From: Microbacterium sp. MPKO10
GTDB lineage: Bacteria; Actinomycetota; Actinomycetes; Actinomycetales; Microbacteriaceae
Direction: 5' to 3'
Assembly (NCBI RefSeq): GCF_026107415.2
Contig: NZ_JAPCHX010000002.1
Span: forward strand, 1-64,000
Length of the DNA: 64,000 nucleotides
The notes beneath the pieces are model-generated. The model was given only the letters and a program-made list of their open reading frames with translations. It was not told where the DNA came from and ran no database searches. The position numbers and the translations under genes are program-made. The first letter of the stretch is position 1. Each line of letters starts with the position of its first letter. Of this stretch, positions 37,715 through 46,887 are shown piece by piece.

Positions 37715-39628
37715 TCAGCTGTCCATCGTGCGCACGAGCTCGTCGATGAACGTGCTGAACGTTCGGCCGCTGCGGATGATGCTCGCCACGTCGTCGCGCT
37801 CAGAGAACACCTCGACGAACTGATCGAACACCTCTTGAAACTGCGCACGGCCCTCGGCGCTGAACGCGATGAGCGCGACCACGTTGACCCGACCGTCGCC
37901 CCACGGCATGCTGCGTTCGTTCACGGCGATCGCGATCGAGGTGCGTCTCGCGGTCATCTCCATGGCGTGCGGAACGGCGAGCGTGTCTGTGAACGCCGTC
38001 GACGACATGCGCTCGCGTTCGATCGCGCCCTCGATGTACCCGGCGTCGATGACCCCCTGTTGCAGCATCCGCTCGCCGAGCACGCGAATCACCGCCTCTT
38101 CCCCTTGGGCGTTGATGTCGCGGACGAACAGCGACTCATCGAGATAGCGCAGCAGCTCATCCCGAATCGAGGCACGCCGTGCCAACCGGCGCGTGCGGCT
38201 GAGCGCGGCCCGCACCTTGTCGACGTCGGCCGGGCTCAGGAACGGCTGAATGTGCACGATGTTCTCGGCGGGGACGGGCGGTTCGATCGTCGTGAGGATG
38301 AGGTCGGCGTCGAGTCGGCTCCAGGGTACGTCCGTGCGCGTCACGACCCGCGTGACGGTGAGCGCGTCGCCGAGCGCCTGAACGACGCGGTCGGCGAGCA
38401 TCGCCTGCAGATCGTAATAGTTGGGGCACACGAGCACGCACGTCGCGAGTTCGTCACGACGGGTCTGCTGCTGCAGATGCGCGCCGATGTGCATCGCGAT
38501 ATAGGCGATCTCGTCGTCGTTCACGACAATGCCGCGGGCGTCGTGCAGCCCGCTCGCGAGGAAGACCGCGAGTTCGTAGATCATCGGATACGCGGTCTTG
38601 ATCGACTTCGTCAGCGGATTGCGCGAATATGACTGATCCTCGGCCCGCTCGAGGAGATTGCTGACGTGCACAGTGAGCCGGGTCAGGAAGTCCACGTCTG
38701 TCAGGTCGACGAGGTACTCATCGCTCGCTCGCTCGGCGATCGCCCGCACCGTCGCGAACTCCTCCGGCGTGAAGTACTCCGAGGCGACCGAGGCATCCGC
38801 GTCGGGCCGCGGCGCGACGGCGCGCGTCGACAGCAGATAAGCGATGTATCCCACGTCGGCCTCGCCCAGTGGTTCGGCGAAGTGGGTGCGCGAGAGCCGG
38901 CGCACGACGTCGCGCAATTCAGCATCCGCGCCCGTCTCCCGACCCGCGGCCTCAACCGGCTGGCTGCGCCCCGCACGATCGGCGGCGATCGCGATGTGCA
39001 GCAGAACGTTGTCCATTCCGTAGTCGTTGATGTAGTAGCCGCTGCTCTGCAGAGCGTCGATCAGGTCGGTCTTGAAGCTTCCGAGGCTCTCCGACTCGAA
39101 AGCGCGCTGGATCGCATCGAGCTCGGCCATGCCGTGCGTTGTCTCGTCACGGAACAGCCGCGACAGCAGACGGCGCCTGGCGAGTTCTGAGCCCTGCAGG
39201 ACGACCCGGCTGCCCGTGCGCTTGAGCTCCAGCTGCGTATCGGCGAGCAGGGCGCGCACCCGCGAGAGGTCCGTCTCGAGCGTCGAATCGCTGATGAAAA
39301 GCGCACTCGCCGTCTCAAAGACATCGAAGCCGTTCTCGTCGTCGACGAGCAGCCGCACAAGCCGGTGCAGTCTCTCCCGCGGCGTCCCCTCATCGCTCAC
39401 CGTCTCGGCCGCAGACACATAGGCGGCATAGGCCTCGCGGTCCAGCCGGTACCCGTCCGGTCCCGACTCGATCACCGGAAGCGGGTCGGCCTTCGCCTTC
39501 ACCGCCGCAATATACGTCCGGATGCTGCGGGACGTGACCCCGAGCGCATCAGCGAGCTCCCCCGCCGTCTGCCAGCCTGTCGACCGCATAAGCTGCGTCA
39601 GCAGCTGCGTGTGTCGGTCGTTGCTCAC
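37715..39628 (-). CDS. mtlR: BglG/MtlR-type PTS-controlled transcriptional regulator
   Basis: 637 residues. Order: N-terminal helix-turn-helix (LTQLMRSTGWQTAGELADALGVTSRSIRTY), a second winged helix (~95-165), two PTS regulatory domains with conserved His (VLLHIAI; LTVHVSNLL and AMHIGAHLQ), an EIIB-like domain with Cys (CVLVCPNYYDLQ) and a C-terminal EIIA-like domain with AVPHAM. Phosphorylation by HPr and EII components sets activity, so it should activate the divergent mannitol genes when mannitol is transported. GTG start with AAAGGAG on the minus strand. Divergent from the EIIB-ptsH-ptsI-mtlAFD genes. Confidence 0.9.
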   Translation of the reverse strand: MSNDRHTQLLTQLMRSTGWQTAGELADALGVTSRSIRTYIAAVKAKADPLPVIESGPDGYRLDREAYAAYVSAAETVSDEGTPRERLHRLVRLLVDDENGFDVFETASALFISDSTLETDLSRVRALLADTQLELKRTGSRVVLQGSELARRRLLSRLFRDETTHGMAELDAIQRAFESESLGSFKTDLIDALQSSGYYINDYGMDNVLLHIAIAADRAGRSQPVEAAGRETGADAELRDVVRRLSRTHFAEPLGEADVGYIAYLLSTRAVAPRPDADASVASEYFTPEEFATVRAIAERASDEYLVDLTDVDFLTRLTVHVSNLLERAEDQSYSRNPLTKSIKTAYPMIYELAVFLASGLHDARGIVVNDDEIAYIAMHIGAHLQQQTRRDELATCVLVCPNYYDLQAMLADRVVQALGDALTVTRVVTRTDVPWSRLDADLILTTIEPPVPAENIVHIQPFLSPADVDKVRAALSRTRRLARRASIRDELLRYLDESLFVRDINAQGEEAVIRVLGERMLQQGVIDAGYIEGAIERERMSSTAFTDTLAVPHAMEMTARRTSIAIAVNERSMPWGDGRVNVVALIAFSAEGRAQFQEVFDQFVEVFSERDDVASIIRSGRTFSTFIDELVRTMDS

Positions 39629-39704
39629 GGTGCTCCTTTGACGGTCGTGTTAAGAGTCAATCAGTCTTCACCGGGCGCCGGAAAGAATATGCCTCTTGAG
39701 ACGT

Positions 39705-39720
39705 TTCCGCCCGGGCGGAA
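39705..39720. promoter_or_regulatory. 16-bp perfect palindrome in the mtlR/PTS divergent region
   Basis: TTCCGCCC directly followed by GGGCGGAA, in the 138-bp gap between mtlR (minus) and the EIIB-like gene (plus). Position and symmetry suit an operator for MtlR or a catabolite regulator, but no known consensus is recognised. Confidence 0.5.
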
Positions 39721-39766
39721 GACCCTCTGCTGGCTGCGGCCGGAACGAGTCGGCACACTCGATGAT

Positions 39767-40078
39767 ATGCGGATCATCGTTGTATGCGGAGCGGGAGCGT
39801 CGTCGACGTTCGTGGCGCTGCGCGTGCGTCGCGCGGCAGCATCCCGAGGTCAAGAGATCTCGGCGCGCGCCGTCCCCATCGAAGCCGTTGACGCGGCGCT
39901 CGCCGAGGCCGATGTGCTGCTTCTCGGTGCGCACCTCGCGACCGGTGCCGACGAGTTGGAGTGCCGGGCCGACGAAGCGGGCGTCGCCTTCGCCGTCATG
40001 CCCGAAGAGGTATTCATCGCCCCGACGGGTGATGCGGCGCTCGATCTTGCCCTCGCGGCTGTGGGGGAACAGACATGA
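39767..40078 (+). CDS. Stand-alone PTS EIIB component (lactose/cellobiose-like)
   Basis: 103 residues. Begins MRIIVVCGAGASSTFVALRV: the Cys8 P-loop of the lactose/cellobiose EIIB fold, whose cysteine is phosphorylated. The rest (EADVLLLGAHL, VMPEEVF) fits the small alpha/beta fold. No matching EIIC or EIIA of that class lies nearby; mtlA has its own EIIB. It may pass phosphate to a distant permease or act as a regulatory phosphoacceptor. Start at the ATG before the hydrophobic strand; longer open frame upstream is non-coding in character. Confidence 0.75.
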   Translation: MRIIVVCGAGASSTFVALRVRRAAASRGQEISARAVPIEAVDAALAEADVLLLGAHLATGADELECRADEAGVAFAVMPEEVFIAPTGDAALDLALAAVGEQT

Positions 40079-40089
40079 TGACGAAATCG

Positions 40090-40119
40090 TTGTATGTCAG
40101 CACACACTCAGACTATGGT
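40090..40119 (+). promoter_or_regulatory. Putative promoter of ptsH
   Basis: TTGTAT, 18-nt spacer, TATGGT, in an AT-richer stretch 35 nt before the ptsH ATG. Confidence 0.5.
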
Positions 40120-40154
40120 GACAAACACAGCCCTCAGACGTCCAGGAGGACCAC

Positions 40155-40421
40155 ATGGTGGAACGAAACATCAGAATCGGATCGTCGCATGGGCTGCACG
40201 CTCGTCCGGCCAAGCTCTTCACGCAGGCCGCGGCATCAAGCGGTGCGACCGTCAACATCCGCAAGGGAGACAAGACGGTCAATGCCGCGAGCATTCTCGG
40301 CGTCATCTCACTGGGAGTCGACCACGGCGACGAGGTCACACTCACCGTCGAGGGCGATGACGCCGAACGCATTATGGGCGAGCTCGAAGAGCTGCTCGTC
40401 ACTGATCAAGACGAGGCCTGA
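40155..40421 (+). CDS. ptsH: Phosphocarrier protein HPr
   Basis: 88 residues. His15 in SHGLHARPAKLF is the residue phosphorylated by EI; Ser46 in NAASILGVISLGVDHG corresponds to the regulatory serine of low-GC Gram-positives, although no HPr kinase is expected or seen here. Strong AGGAGG upstream. Lies 43 nt before ptsI in the same unit as the mannitol permease, so general PTS genes are co-located with a sugar-specific set. Confidence 0.96.
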   Translation: MVERNIRIGSSHGLHARPAKLFTQAAASSGATVNIRKGDKTVNAASILGVISLGVDHGDEVTLTVEGDDAERIMGELEELLVTDQDEA

Positions 40422-40463
40422 CCGCACAATGCGTGCGGCCTCGCGAGAACGAGGAGGTCGCTG

Positions 40464-42131
40464 ATGGAGTTCACCGGAACGGGGATCGGTCGAGGAGTTG
40501 CCGTCGGGCAGACGGTGCGTATGCCTGACCCTCTGCCAGAGCCCGCCGACACACCGAGCAAACGGGGTGCCGACGACGAGCTCTCACGCGCCACCGCATC
40601 GATGGGCGCCGTCGCACGCGACCTTGAGAAGCGCGCCGAGATCGCCGGGGGTACCGCTGCCGACGTCCTCGAAGCACAGGCCATGATGGCCGAGGATCCG
40701 TCGCTCGTCGACCTCATCTCGCAGGCCACGGCAGCCGGTAAGACGGCGGAGCGCGCGGTCTTCGAGTCGTTCGCCTCGTTCCGCGACCAGCTGACCGCCA
40801 TGGGCGGGTACCTGGGGGAGCGCGCAGCCGATCTCGACGACGTTTCGCAGCGGGTGATCGCCGATCTCAGTGGCGTGCCGGCGCCCGGCGTCCCGCAGCC
40901 GGAGGAACCCTTCGTCCTCGTCGCCCGCGACCTCGCCCCGGCCGACACCGCCCTTCTCGACCTCGACAAGGTGCTCGCTCTCGTGACCAGCGATGGCGGG
41001 CCCACGTCGCACACGGCGATCCTCGCCCGCGAGAAGGCGATCGTCGCGATTGTGGGAACAGCAGACGCCCTCACGATCGAGAACGGCACCTCCGTGATCG
41101 TGGATGCTGCAGCAGGCACGGTCATGACCGAGCCCTCGGCCGCGGCTGTGGCCGACGCCGAGGCGCGCATCGCGGAGCGTCGCGAAGCAGCATCCGCCCC
41201 GCTGACGCCGGGAGCACTCGCCGATGGAACCGCAGTTCCGCTGCTGGCCAACCTGGGGTCGGGGGATGCCGCGGCATCCGCTGTTGAGCTTGGCGCCGAG
41301 GGCGTTGGACTGTTCCGCACCGAGTTTCTCTTTCTCGACGCGGGCCAGACGGCGCCGAGCGTCGACGAACAGACCGCGCATTACGTGCGCGTGCTCGAGG
41401 CGTTCCCCGGCAAGAAGGTGACAGTGCGCGTCCTGGACGCGGGCGCCGATAAGCCGCTTCCGTTCCTGAACGATGCCGATGAAGAGAACCCGGCCCTGGG
41501 TCTGCGCGGCTTGCGTGCTCTGCGCGCAAACGAGCAGATCCTGCGCGACCAGCTGACGGCGCTCGCCGCGGCCGATGCGCAGACGGACGCCGACCTGTGG
41601 GTGATGGCCCCGATGGTCTCAACCGTGGAAGAGACCGAGTACTTCGTCGGTCTGGCGCACGAGTTCGGACTCCGCACGGCGGGGATCATGGTGGAGGTGC
41701 CGTCGATCGCGCTGCTCGCGGATCGCGCGCTCGCACACGCCGATTTCGCGTCGATCGGCACGAACGATCTGACGCAGTACACGCTCGCCGCTGACCGGCT
41801 CCTCGGAACGGTCGCGGGATTCCAAGACCCGTGGCACCCCGCCGTCCTCCGGCTGATCAGCGAGATCGGTCAGGCCGGTGCAGACACAGGCACACCCGTC
41901 GGGATCTGCGGCGAAGCCGCCGCAGATCCGCTCCTCGCCGTCGTGCTCGTTGGGCTCGGCGCGACAACCCTCTCGATGTCGCCGGCGGCGCTCGCCGACG
42001 TGCGACTCTCGCTCGTGCGGTTTGACCGCGACGCCGCGCAGCGACTGGCGCGCATCGCGCTCGACGCGCACGATGCGGCCTCGGCCAGAAGCGCCGTCAC
42101 TGACGCGGCAGCTTCTCTACAGAAAGAGTGA
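40464..42131 (+). CDS. ptsI: PTS enzyme I (phosphoenolpyruvate-protein phosphotransferase)
   Basis: 555 residues. N-terminal HPr-binding and swivelling domain with phosphohistidine His183 in SDGGPTSHTAILAREK; C-terminal PEP-binding barrel with GVGLFRTEFLFLD, MAPMVSTVEE, SIGTNDLTQYTLAADR and the active Cys in VGICGEAAADP. Takes phosphate from PEP to HPr. ATG at 40464 follows GAGGAGGTCGCTG. The stop lies 5 nt before the mtlA ATG. Confidence 0.97.
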   Translation: MEFTGTGIGRGVAVGQTVRMPDPLPEPADTPSKRGADDELSRATASMGAVARDLEKRAEIAGGTAADVLEAQAMMAEDPSLVDLISQATAAGKTAERAVFESFASFRDQLTAMGGYLGERAADLDDVSQRVIADLSGVPAPGVPQPEEPFVLVARDLAPADTALLDLDKVLALVTSDGGPTSHTAILAREKAIVAIVGTADALTIENGTSVIVDAAAGTVMTEPSAAAVADAEARIAERREAASAPLTPGALADGTAVPLLANLGSGDAAASAVELGAEGVGLFRTEFLFLDAGQTAPSVDEQTAHYVRVLEAFPGKKVTVRVLDAGADKPLPFLNDADEENPALGLRGLRALRANEQILRDQLTALAAADAQTDADLWVMAPMVSTVEETEYFVGLAHEFGLRTAGIMVEVPSIALLADRALAHADFASIGTNDLTQYTLAADRLLGTVAGFQDPWHPAVLRLISEIGQAGADTGTPVGICGEAAADPLLAVVLVGLGATTLSMSPAALADVRLSLVRFDRDAAQRLARIALDAHDAASARSAVTDAAASLQKE

Positions 42132-42136
42132 TCACA

Positions 42137-43672
42137 ATGACCGACACGACAGCAACAGCAAAGAAGGGAGGCGTGCGCGTCCGCGTCCAGCGGTTCGGCA
42201 CGTTCCTCTCCGGAATGGTGATGCCCAACATCGGCGCATTCATCGCGTGGGGGCTCATCACCGCATTCTTCATCGAGACCGGGTGGACGCCCGTTCCGCA
42301 GCTCGGCGGGTTCGGCGAAGACGCCGACGGCAACGCCTACGTCGGCCTGGTCGGACCGATGATCACCTACATGCTGCCTCTTCTGTTGGCGTACACGGGC
42401 GGCAAGATGGTGTATGACGTGCGCGGTGGCGTCGTCGGTGTGATCGCCACCATGGGCGTCATCGTCGGAAGCGATGTTCCGATGTTCATCGGTGCCATGA
42501 TCATGGGGCCGCTCGGCGCCTGGATCATGAAGCAGGTGGACTCCATCTGGGACGGCAAGATCAAGGCCGGCTTCGAGATGCTCGTGAACAACTTCTCGGC
42601 CGGCATCCTCGGCGGTCTGCTCGCCCTCGGCGGCTTCTTCGGCATCGCGCCTCTTGTCACTGGGCTCAGCAGCGCCCTCGAGGCAGGCGTCGGCTGGCTC
42701 GTCAACCTGCACCTGCTGCCGCTCGCCAGCATCCTTGTCGAGCCCGGCAAGGTTCTGTTCCTGAACAACGCCATCAACCACGGTGTGTTCACCCCGCTCG
42801 GTGTCGAGCAGGTGACGGAGCAGGGCAAATCGATCCTCTTCCTCATCGAGGCGAACCCCGGCCCCGGCGTCGGCATTCTGCTCGCGTTCATGTTCTTCGG
42901 CGTCGGCATGTCGAAGGCCAGTGCACCGGGCGCCGCGATCATCCAGTTCTTCGGCGGCATCCACGAGATCTACTTCCCGTACGTGCTCATGAAGCCGATG
43001 ATCATCATCGCGGCGATCGCCGGTGGTATGACGGGCGTCGCCATCAACGCGGCGTTCCAGACGGGGCTGCGCGCCCCAGCATCCCCGGGCAGCATCATCG
43101 CCGTGCTCATTCAAACAGCACCAGACAGCTATGTCGGCGTGATCCTCTCGGTCATCGGTGCGGCCGCCGTGTCATTCGTCATCTCCGCGATCATCCTGCG
43201 CGCCTCACGCAAACGCGACCTCGAGAACGAGAACGCGGGTGACCTCAGCGACGCGATCGCAAAGACCGAGGCGAACAAGGGCAAGAAGTCCAGCGTGCTC
43301 GGCACGATGGGAACAGAGACGGATGCTGCCGAGCAGACCGAGGGCGCAACGACGACGGTCACCGGGCCGATCAGCAACATTGTGTTCGCCTGCGACGCCG
43401 GTATGGGATCGAGTGCCATGGGAGCATCCGTTCTGCGCAACAAGCTCAAGAAGGCCGGAATCACGGATGTGAAAGTCACGAACCAGGCGATCGCGAACCT
43501 CACGGGAGACGCTGACCTGATCGTGACGCAGCATGAGCTCACCGAGCGAGCACAGCAGAAGTCGCCGAACTCCATCCATGTGTCCGTTGACAACTTCATG
43601 AACAGCCCGAAGTACGACGAGGTCGTGCAGCGGGTGACCGAGAGCAACGAGACAGAGGGGGAGAACGAATGA
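42137..43672 (+). CDS. mtlA: PTS mannitol-specific EIICB permease
   Basis: 511 residues from the ATG at 42137; a GTG at 42128 overlapping the ptsI stop would add three residues. N-terminal EIIC with about eight membrane helices, starting VQRFGTFLSGMVMPNIGAFIAWG and including FLNNAINHGVFTPLG; a cytosolic linker; C-terminal EIIB with phosphorylated Cys419 in VFACDAGMGSSAMGASVLR. The EIIA domain of E. coli MtlA is absent and supplied by mtlF. Overlaps mtlF by ATGA. Confidence 0.95.
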   Translation: MTDTTATAKKGGVRVRVQRFGTFLSGMVMPNIGAFIAWGLITAFFIETGWTPVPQLGGFGEDADGNAYVGLVGPMITYMLPLLLAYTGGKMVYDVRGGVVGVIATMGVIVGSDVPMFIGAMIMGPLGAWIMKQVDSIWDGKIKAGFEMLVNNFSAGILGGLLALGGFFGIAPLVTGLSSALEAGVGWLVNLHLLPLASILVEPGKVLFLNNAINHGVFTPLGVEQVTEQGKSILFLIEANPGPGVGILLAFMFFGVGMSKASAPGAAIIQFFGGIHEIYFPYVLMKPMIIIAAIAGGMTGVAINAAFQTGLRAPASPGSIIAVLIQTAPDSYVGVILSVIGAAAVSFVISAIILRASRKRDLENENAGDLSDAIAKTEANKGKKSSVLGTMGTETDAAEQTEGATTTVTGPISNIVFACDAGMGSSAMGASVLRNKLKKAGITDVKVTNQAIANLTGDADLIVTQHELTERAQQKSPNSIHVSVDNFMNSPKYDEVVQRVTESNETEGENE

Positions 43673-44109
43673 GCGCCGAGATTCTCACAGTGGGCAACAT
43701 TGTGGCGTCAGGCAACGCGACGACCAGGGACGAGGCGATCGCCGAAGCGGGCCGTGTGCTCGTGAACGCCGGTGCCGTCACGGAAGCGTACGTCACAGCG
43801 ATGCGCGATCGCGAAGAGACCGTGTCGACGTACATGGGCAACTACCTGGCGATTCCGCACGGCACGAACGAGGCGAAAGACGAGATCAAGTCGTCCGCGT
43901 TGTCGTTCATTCGTTACGCGACCCCCATCGATTGGGGCGGTGACGAGGTGCGTTTCGTCGTCGGCATTGCCGGCGTCGAGAACGAGCACCTCGAGATCCT
44001 CTCGAAGATCGCGATCGTGTTCTCTGAAGAGGAGTCCGTGCAGCAACTGATCGACGCAGCGGATGCTGAGGCGCTCTACGGCGTGCTCGAGGAGGTCAAC
44101 GACCAATGA
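43669..44109 (+). CDS. mtlF: PTS mannitol-specific EIIA component
   Basis: 146 residues. Phosphohistidine His64 in [16 protein letters not shown], and [20 protein letters not shown] typical of mannitol/fructose EIIA. Passes phosphate from HPr to the MtlA EIIB domain. ATGA overlaps with mtlA upstream and mtlD downstream. Confidence 0.95.
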   Translation: MSAEILTVGNIVASGNATTRDEAIAEAGRVLVNAGAVTEAYVTAMRDREETVSTYMGNYLAIPHGTNEAKDEIKSSALSFIRYATPIDWGGDEVRFVVGIAGVENEHLEILSKIAIVFSEEESVQQLIDAADAEALYGVLEEVNDQ

Positions 44110-45251
44110 AAGCTGTTCACTTCGGAGCGGGAAACATCGGCCGCGGGTTCATCGGCCTGCTGCTGCACGACGCCGGATACGATGTTGTCTTCTCCGACGT
44201 GAACCCGGAACTCATCCAGGCCCTTCAGGCTGCCGACAGCTACACCGTGCATGAGGTCGGTGAGGGCGCCGAAGATCACGTCGTGACCGCCTTCACCGCC
44301 GTGAACTCGGCGGAGGACGAAGAACGGCTTATCTCCGAGCTCGCCGATGCCGACATCATCACCACGGCAGTGGGTCCGAACGTTCTGCGGTTCATCGCCC
44401 CGGCGATCGCGAAGGGACTCGCAGCGCGCGCCGCCGAGAGCTCCCCTGTCGCGGTTCTGGCGTGCGAGAACGCGATCGGTGCGACAGACACGCTGCGCGG
44501 GCACATCGAAGAGAACGCGGGGGCCGACTGGGAGCTTCTCGCCCCGCGCGCCGTCTTCGCCAACACCGCCGTCGACCGCATCGTCCCGGCGCAGGCCCCG
44601 GACGCAGGCATCGATGTCACCGTCGAGGCGTTTCACGAATGGGTCATCGAACGCGGCCCATTCGGCGGCGCCGAGCCAGTGCTGCCCGGAGCACACTTCG
44701 TCGACCGTCTCGCCCCGTACATCGAGCGCAAGCTGTTCACCGTGAACACCGGGCATGCAACGACCGCATACGTTGGCTTCCTCGCCGGGCACGAGAAGAT
44801 TGCGGATGCCGCGGCCGACCCGCTCGTGCACGAGAAGGTGAGTCGCGTGCTTGAAGAGACGTCGGCGTACCTCGTTGATGTACACGACCTCGACCCCGCG
44901 GAGCAGACGGCCTATCGCGAGACGATCCTGTCGCGCTTCACGAACGACCATCTTCCCGATACCGTGCAGCGCGTCGGCCGGCAGCCGCTGCGCAAGCTCA
45001 GCCGGCATGAGCGCTTCATCGGCCCGGCGGCATCAATCGCCGAGCATGGCGGATCCTGCGATGCGCTGATCGACGCGATCGGGGCCGCATTGCAGTTCCA
45101 CGTCGCCGATGACGAGCAGAGTCAAGAGATGGAAGAGCTTCTTGAGACACTCGAGCCCGAGGAGTTCACCGAGCAGGTGACGGGCCTCGACCGGCAGCAT
45201 CCGCTTTTCGATCGTGTCTGCCGAGAAGTTCACGCCGTGACGCGCCGATAG
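44106..45251 (+). CDS. mtlD: Mannitol-1-phosphate 5-dehydrogenase
   Basis: 381 residues. NAD-binding start [17 protein letters not shown]; catalytic region [23 protein letters not shown] with the conserved Lys-Asn-His. Oxidises mannitol-1-phosphate to fructose-6-phosphate. Last gene of the operon; no strong terminator is evident before the infA promoter region. Confidence 0.96.
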   Translation: MKAVHFGAGNIGRGFIGLLLHDAGYDVVFSDVNPELIQALQAADSYTVHEVGEGAEDHVVTAFTAVNSAEDEERLISELADADIITTAVGPNVLRFIAPAIAKGLAARAAESSPVAVLACENAIGATDTLRGHIEENAGADWELLAPRAVFANTAVDRIVPAQAPDAGIDVTVEAFHEWVIERGPFGGAEPVLPGAHFVDRLAPYIERKLFTVNTGHATTAYVGFLAGHEKIADAAADPLVHEKVSRVLEETSAYLVDVHDLDPAEQTAYRETILSRFTNDHLPDTVQRVGRQPLRKLSRHERFIGPAASIAEHGGSCDALIDAIGAALQFHVADDEQSQEMEELLETLEPEEFTEQVTGLDRQHPLFDRVCREVHAVTRR

Positions 45252-45286
45252 CAGAATCTCGACTGGCGAAGCAGAGCTTTATCGCA

Positions 45287-45295
45287 TAAGATAAT
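45287..45295 (+). promoter_or_regulatory. Possible -10 region upstream of infA
   Basis: TAAGATAAT contains overlapping TAAGAT and GATAAT hexamers in an AT-rich patch ~95 nt before infA. A good -35 is not seen. GTGCA/TGCAC with a 3-nt spacer follows at 45302-45314. Confidence 0.35.
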
Positions 45296-45386
45296 TCGTT
45301 GGTGCATTGTGCACGCCACTGGCGATGCCGTCCGCACCGAAATCCAACGCACGACCAGTGCGACGAACCTGAGCGACAGTGAGGCT

Positions 45387-45608
45387 ATGGCCAAAAAAGA
45401 CGGTGTCATCGAGATCGAAGGAGCCGTGATCGAAGCGCTGCCCAACGCGATGTTCCGCGTTGAGCTGAGTAATGGTCACAAAGTTCTTGCCCACATTTCG
45501 GGCAAGATGCGCCAGCACTACATCCGCATCCTCCCGGAGGACCGCGTGATCGTGGAACTGACCCCCTACGACCTGACCCGCGGCCGGATCGTCTACCGCT
45601 ACAAGTAA
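45387..45608 (+). CDS. infA: Translation initiation factor IF-1
   Basis: 73 residues, standard. [20 protein letters not shown] and the S1-like OB fold through [19 protein letters not shown] to YRYK. Binds the A site during initiation. The ATG at 45387 is preferred over an upstream in-frame start since homologues start here. Separated from map by the mannitol island. Confidence 0.97.
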   Translation: MAKKDGVIEIEGAVIEALPNAMFRVELSNGHKVLAHISGKMRQHYIRILPEDRVIVELTPYDLTRGRIVYRYK

Positions 45609-45629
45609 GTCGCGCTGTAAGTAACGGTT

Positions 45630-45660
45630 GAGCCTCCACGCGCTTCGCGGCGCGCGGCTC
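45630..45660 (+). other. Imperfect hairpin between infA and rpmJ
   Basis: GAGCC (45630-45634) pairs with GGCTC (45656-45660) and CGCGC with GCGCG inside. Possible processing or attenuation site. Confidence 0.35.
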
Positions 45661-45690
45661 TTCACGAGGACAGCGAATCGAAGGAAAAAC

Positions 45691-45807
45691 ATGAAGGTCC
45701 ATCCCAGCGTCAAGAAGGTCTGCGATCACTGCAAGGTGATCCGCCGCCACGGGCGCGTCATGGTCATCTGCAAGAGCAACCCGCGCCACAAGCAGCGTCA
45801 GGGCTAG
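45691..45807 (+). CDS. rpmJ: 50S ribosomal protein L36, zinc-binding type
   Basis: 38 residues, read directly from the sequence: [20 protein letters not shown] then [18 protein letters not shown]. The four zinc ligands Cys11, Cys14, Cys27 and His33 are present. ATG preceded by AAGGAAAAAC. Sits between infA and rpsM, its usual place. Confidence 0.97.
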   Translation: MKVHPSVKKVCDHCKVIRRHGRVMVICKSNPRHKQRQG

Positions 45808-45861
45808 CAGTCGCGGCCACGGCCGCACCACGACAACAGAACAGAACAGGCAGTTCCAGAA

Positions 45862-45889
45862 CCCGGCCGAGCGGCTTTCGCTCACCGGG
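45862..45889 (+). promoter_or_regulatory. Stem-loop in the rpsM leader
   Basis: CCCGG-CC-GAGCG pairs with CGCTC-A-CCGGG around a GCTTT loop, inside the 153-nt gap between rpmJ and rpsM. It may be a control or processing element of the alpha operon; no S4 gene is present here to act as the E. coli-type repressor in cis. Confidence 0.4.
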
Positions 45890-45960
45890 GGACACCCAGG
45901 GTCGGAGGCTCTGGCACCGGATCTGCTCCATACCTCCACTTACTCCTAGGAGAAGCCACC

Positions 45961-46335
45961 ATGGCACGTCTCGCCGGCGTAGACATTCCCCGCGAAAAGC
46001 GCGTGGAAGTCGCACTGACGTACATCTATGGTGTCGGCCGCACCCGGGCGCTCAAAGCCCTCGCCGACACCGACATTGACGGAAACATTCGCGTCAAGGA
46101 CCTCACCGACGACCAGCTGGTCGCCCTTCGCGATTACATCGAGGGCAACTTCCAGGTCGAGGGTGACCTTCGCCGTGAGGTAGCCGCTGACATCCGCCGC
46201 AAGGTCGAGATCGGCTCGTACCAGGGCATCCGCCACCGCCGCGGTCTTCCGGTTCACGGCCAGCGCACCAAGACCAACGCGCGCACCCGCAAGGGCCCGA
46301 AGCGCACTGTCGCCGGCAAGAAGAAGGCTCGCTAG
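45961..46335 (+). CDS. rpsM: 30S ribosomal protein S13
   Basis: 124 residues. [21 protein letters not shown], the helix-hairpin-helix [11 protein letters not shown], and the basic tail [20 protein letters not shown] reaching P-site tRNA. AGGAGAAG ribosome binding site. 35 nt before rpsK. Confidence 0.98.
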   Translation: MARLAGVDIPREKRVEVALTYIYGVGRTRALKALADTDIDGNIRVKDLTDDQLVALRDYIEGNFQVEGDLRREVAADIRRKVEIGSYQGIRHRRGLPVHGQRTKTNARTRKGPKRTVAGKKKAR

Positions 46336-46370
46336 GTCGAGACTCGCCTCAAGGATTCAGGAGAATATCA

Positions 46371-46769
46371 ATGGCAGCACCCAAGTCGGCCGTCCGCAAG
46401 CCGCGTAAGAAAGAAAAGAAAAACGTCGTCCAGGGCCAGGCCCACATCAAGTCGACGTTCAACAACACAATCGTTTCGGTCACCGACGCCTCTGGCGCCG
46501 TCATCAGCTGGGCTTCGTCCGGTGGAGTCGGCTTCAAGGGATCGCGTAAGTCGACACCGTTCGCCGCTCAGATGGCCGCAGAGGCCGCCGCGCGTCAGGC
46601 GCAGGAGCACGGCATGAAGAAGGTCGACGTCTTCGTCAAGGGCCCGGGTTCCGGTCGCGAGACAGCGATCCGTTCGCTGCAGGCCGCCGGCCTCGAGGTC
46701 GGATCGATCAACGACGTCACCCCGCAGGCGCACAACGGATGCCGCCCGCCGAAGCGTCGTCGCGTCTAA
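46371..46769 (+). CDS. rpsK: 30S ribosomal protein S11
   Basis: 132 residues. Conserved [18 protein letters not shown] and [20 protein letters not shown], ending [12 protein letters not shown]. Platform protein at the E site. rpoA follows without the rpsD found here in mycobacteria. Confidence 0.98.
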   Translation: MAAPKSAVRKPRKKEKKNVVQGQAHIKSTFNNTIVSVTDASGAVISWASSGGVGFKGSRKSTPFAAQMAAEAAARQAQEHGMKKVDVFVKGPGSGRETAIRSLQAAGLEVGSINDVTPQAHNGCRPPKRRRV

Positions 46770-46784
46770 GCACTTCTCACCCGA

Positions 46785-46869
46785 GATCGGGCCGGATAAC
46801 CCCGGCTCGATTCTTGGGGTTAACACAACTCAATATCCCGTCAACGCAAGTGTCATATAGCGGACACTT
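46785..46869 (+). other. Two stem-loops between rpsK and rpoA
   Basis: An 11-bp stem with G-U pairs (46785-46795 with 46802-46812) is followed by AAGTGTC/GACACTT (46848-46854 with 46863-46869) just before the rpoA ribosome binding site. They occupy the place where rpsD lies in other actinobacteria and may tune rpoA translation. Confidence 0.4.
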
Positions 46870-46887
46870 AGCCGAAAGGAATACATA

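Noticed and set aside
41870-43114. 414-codon antisense frame opposite ptsI-mtlA
   Set aside because: It overlaps two well-recognised genes completely; its product is Asp/Glu/His-rich with no known motif.
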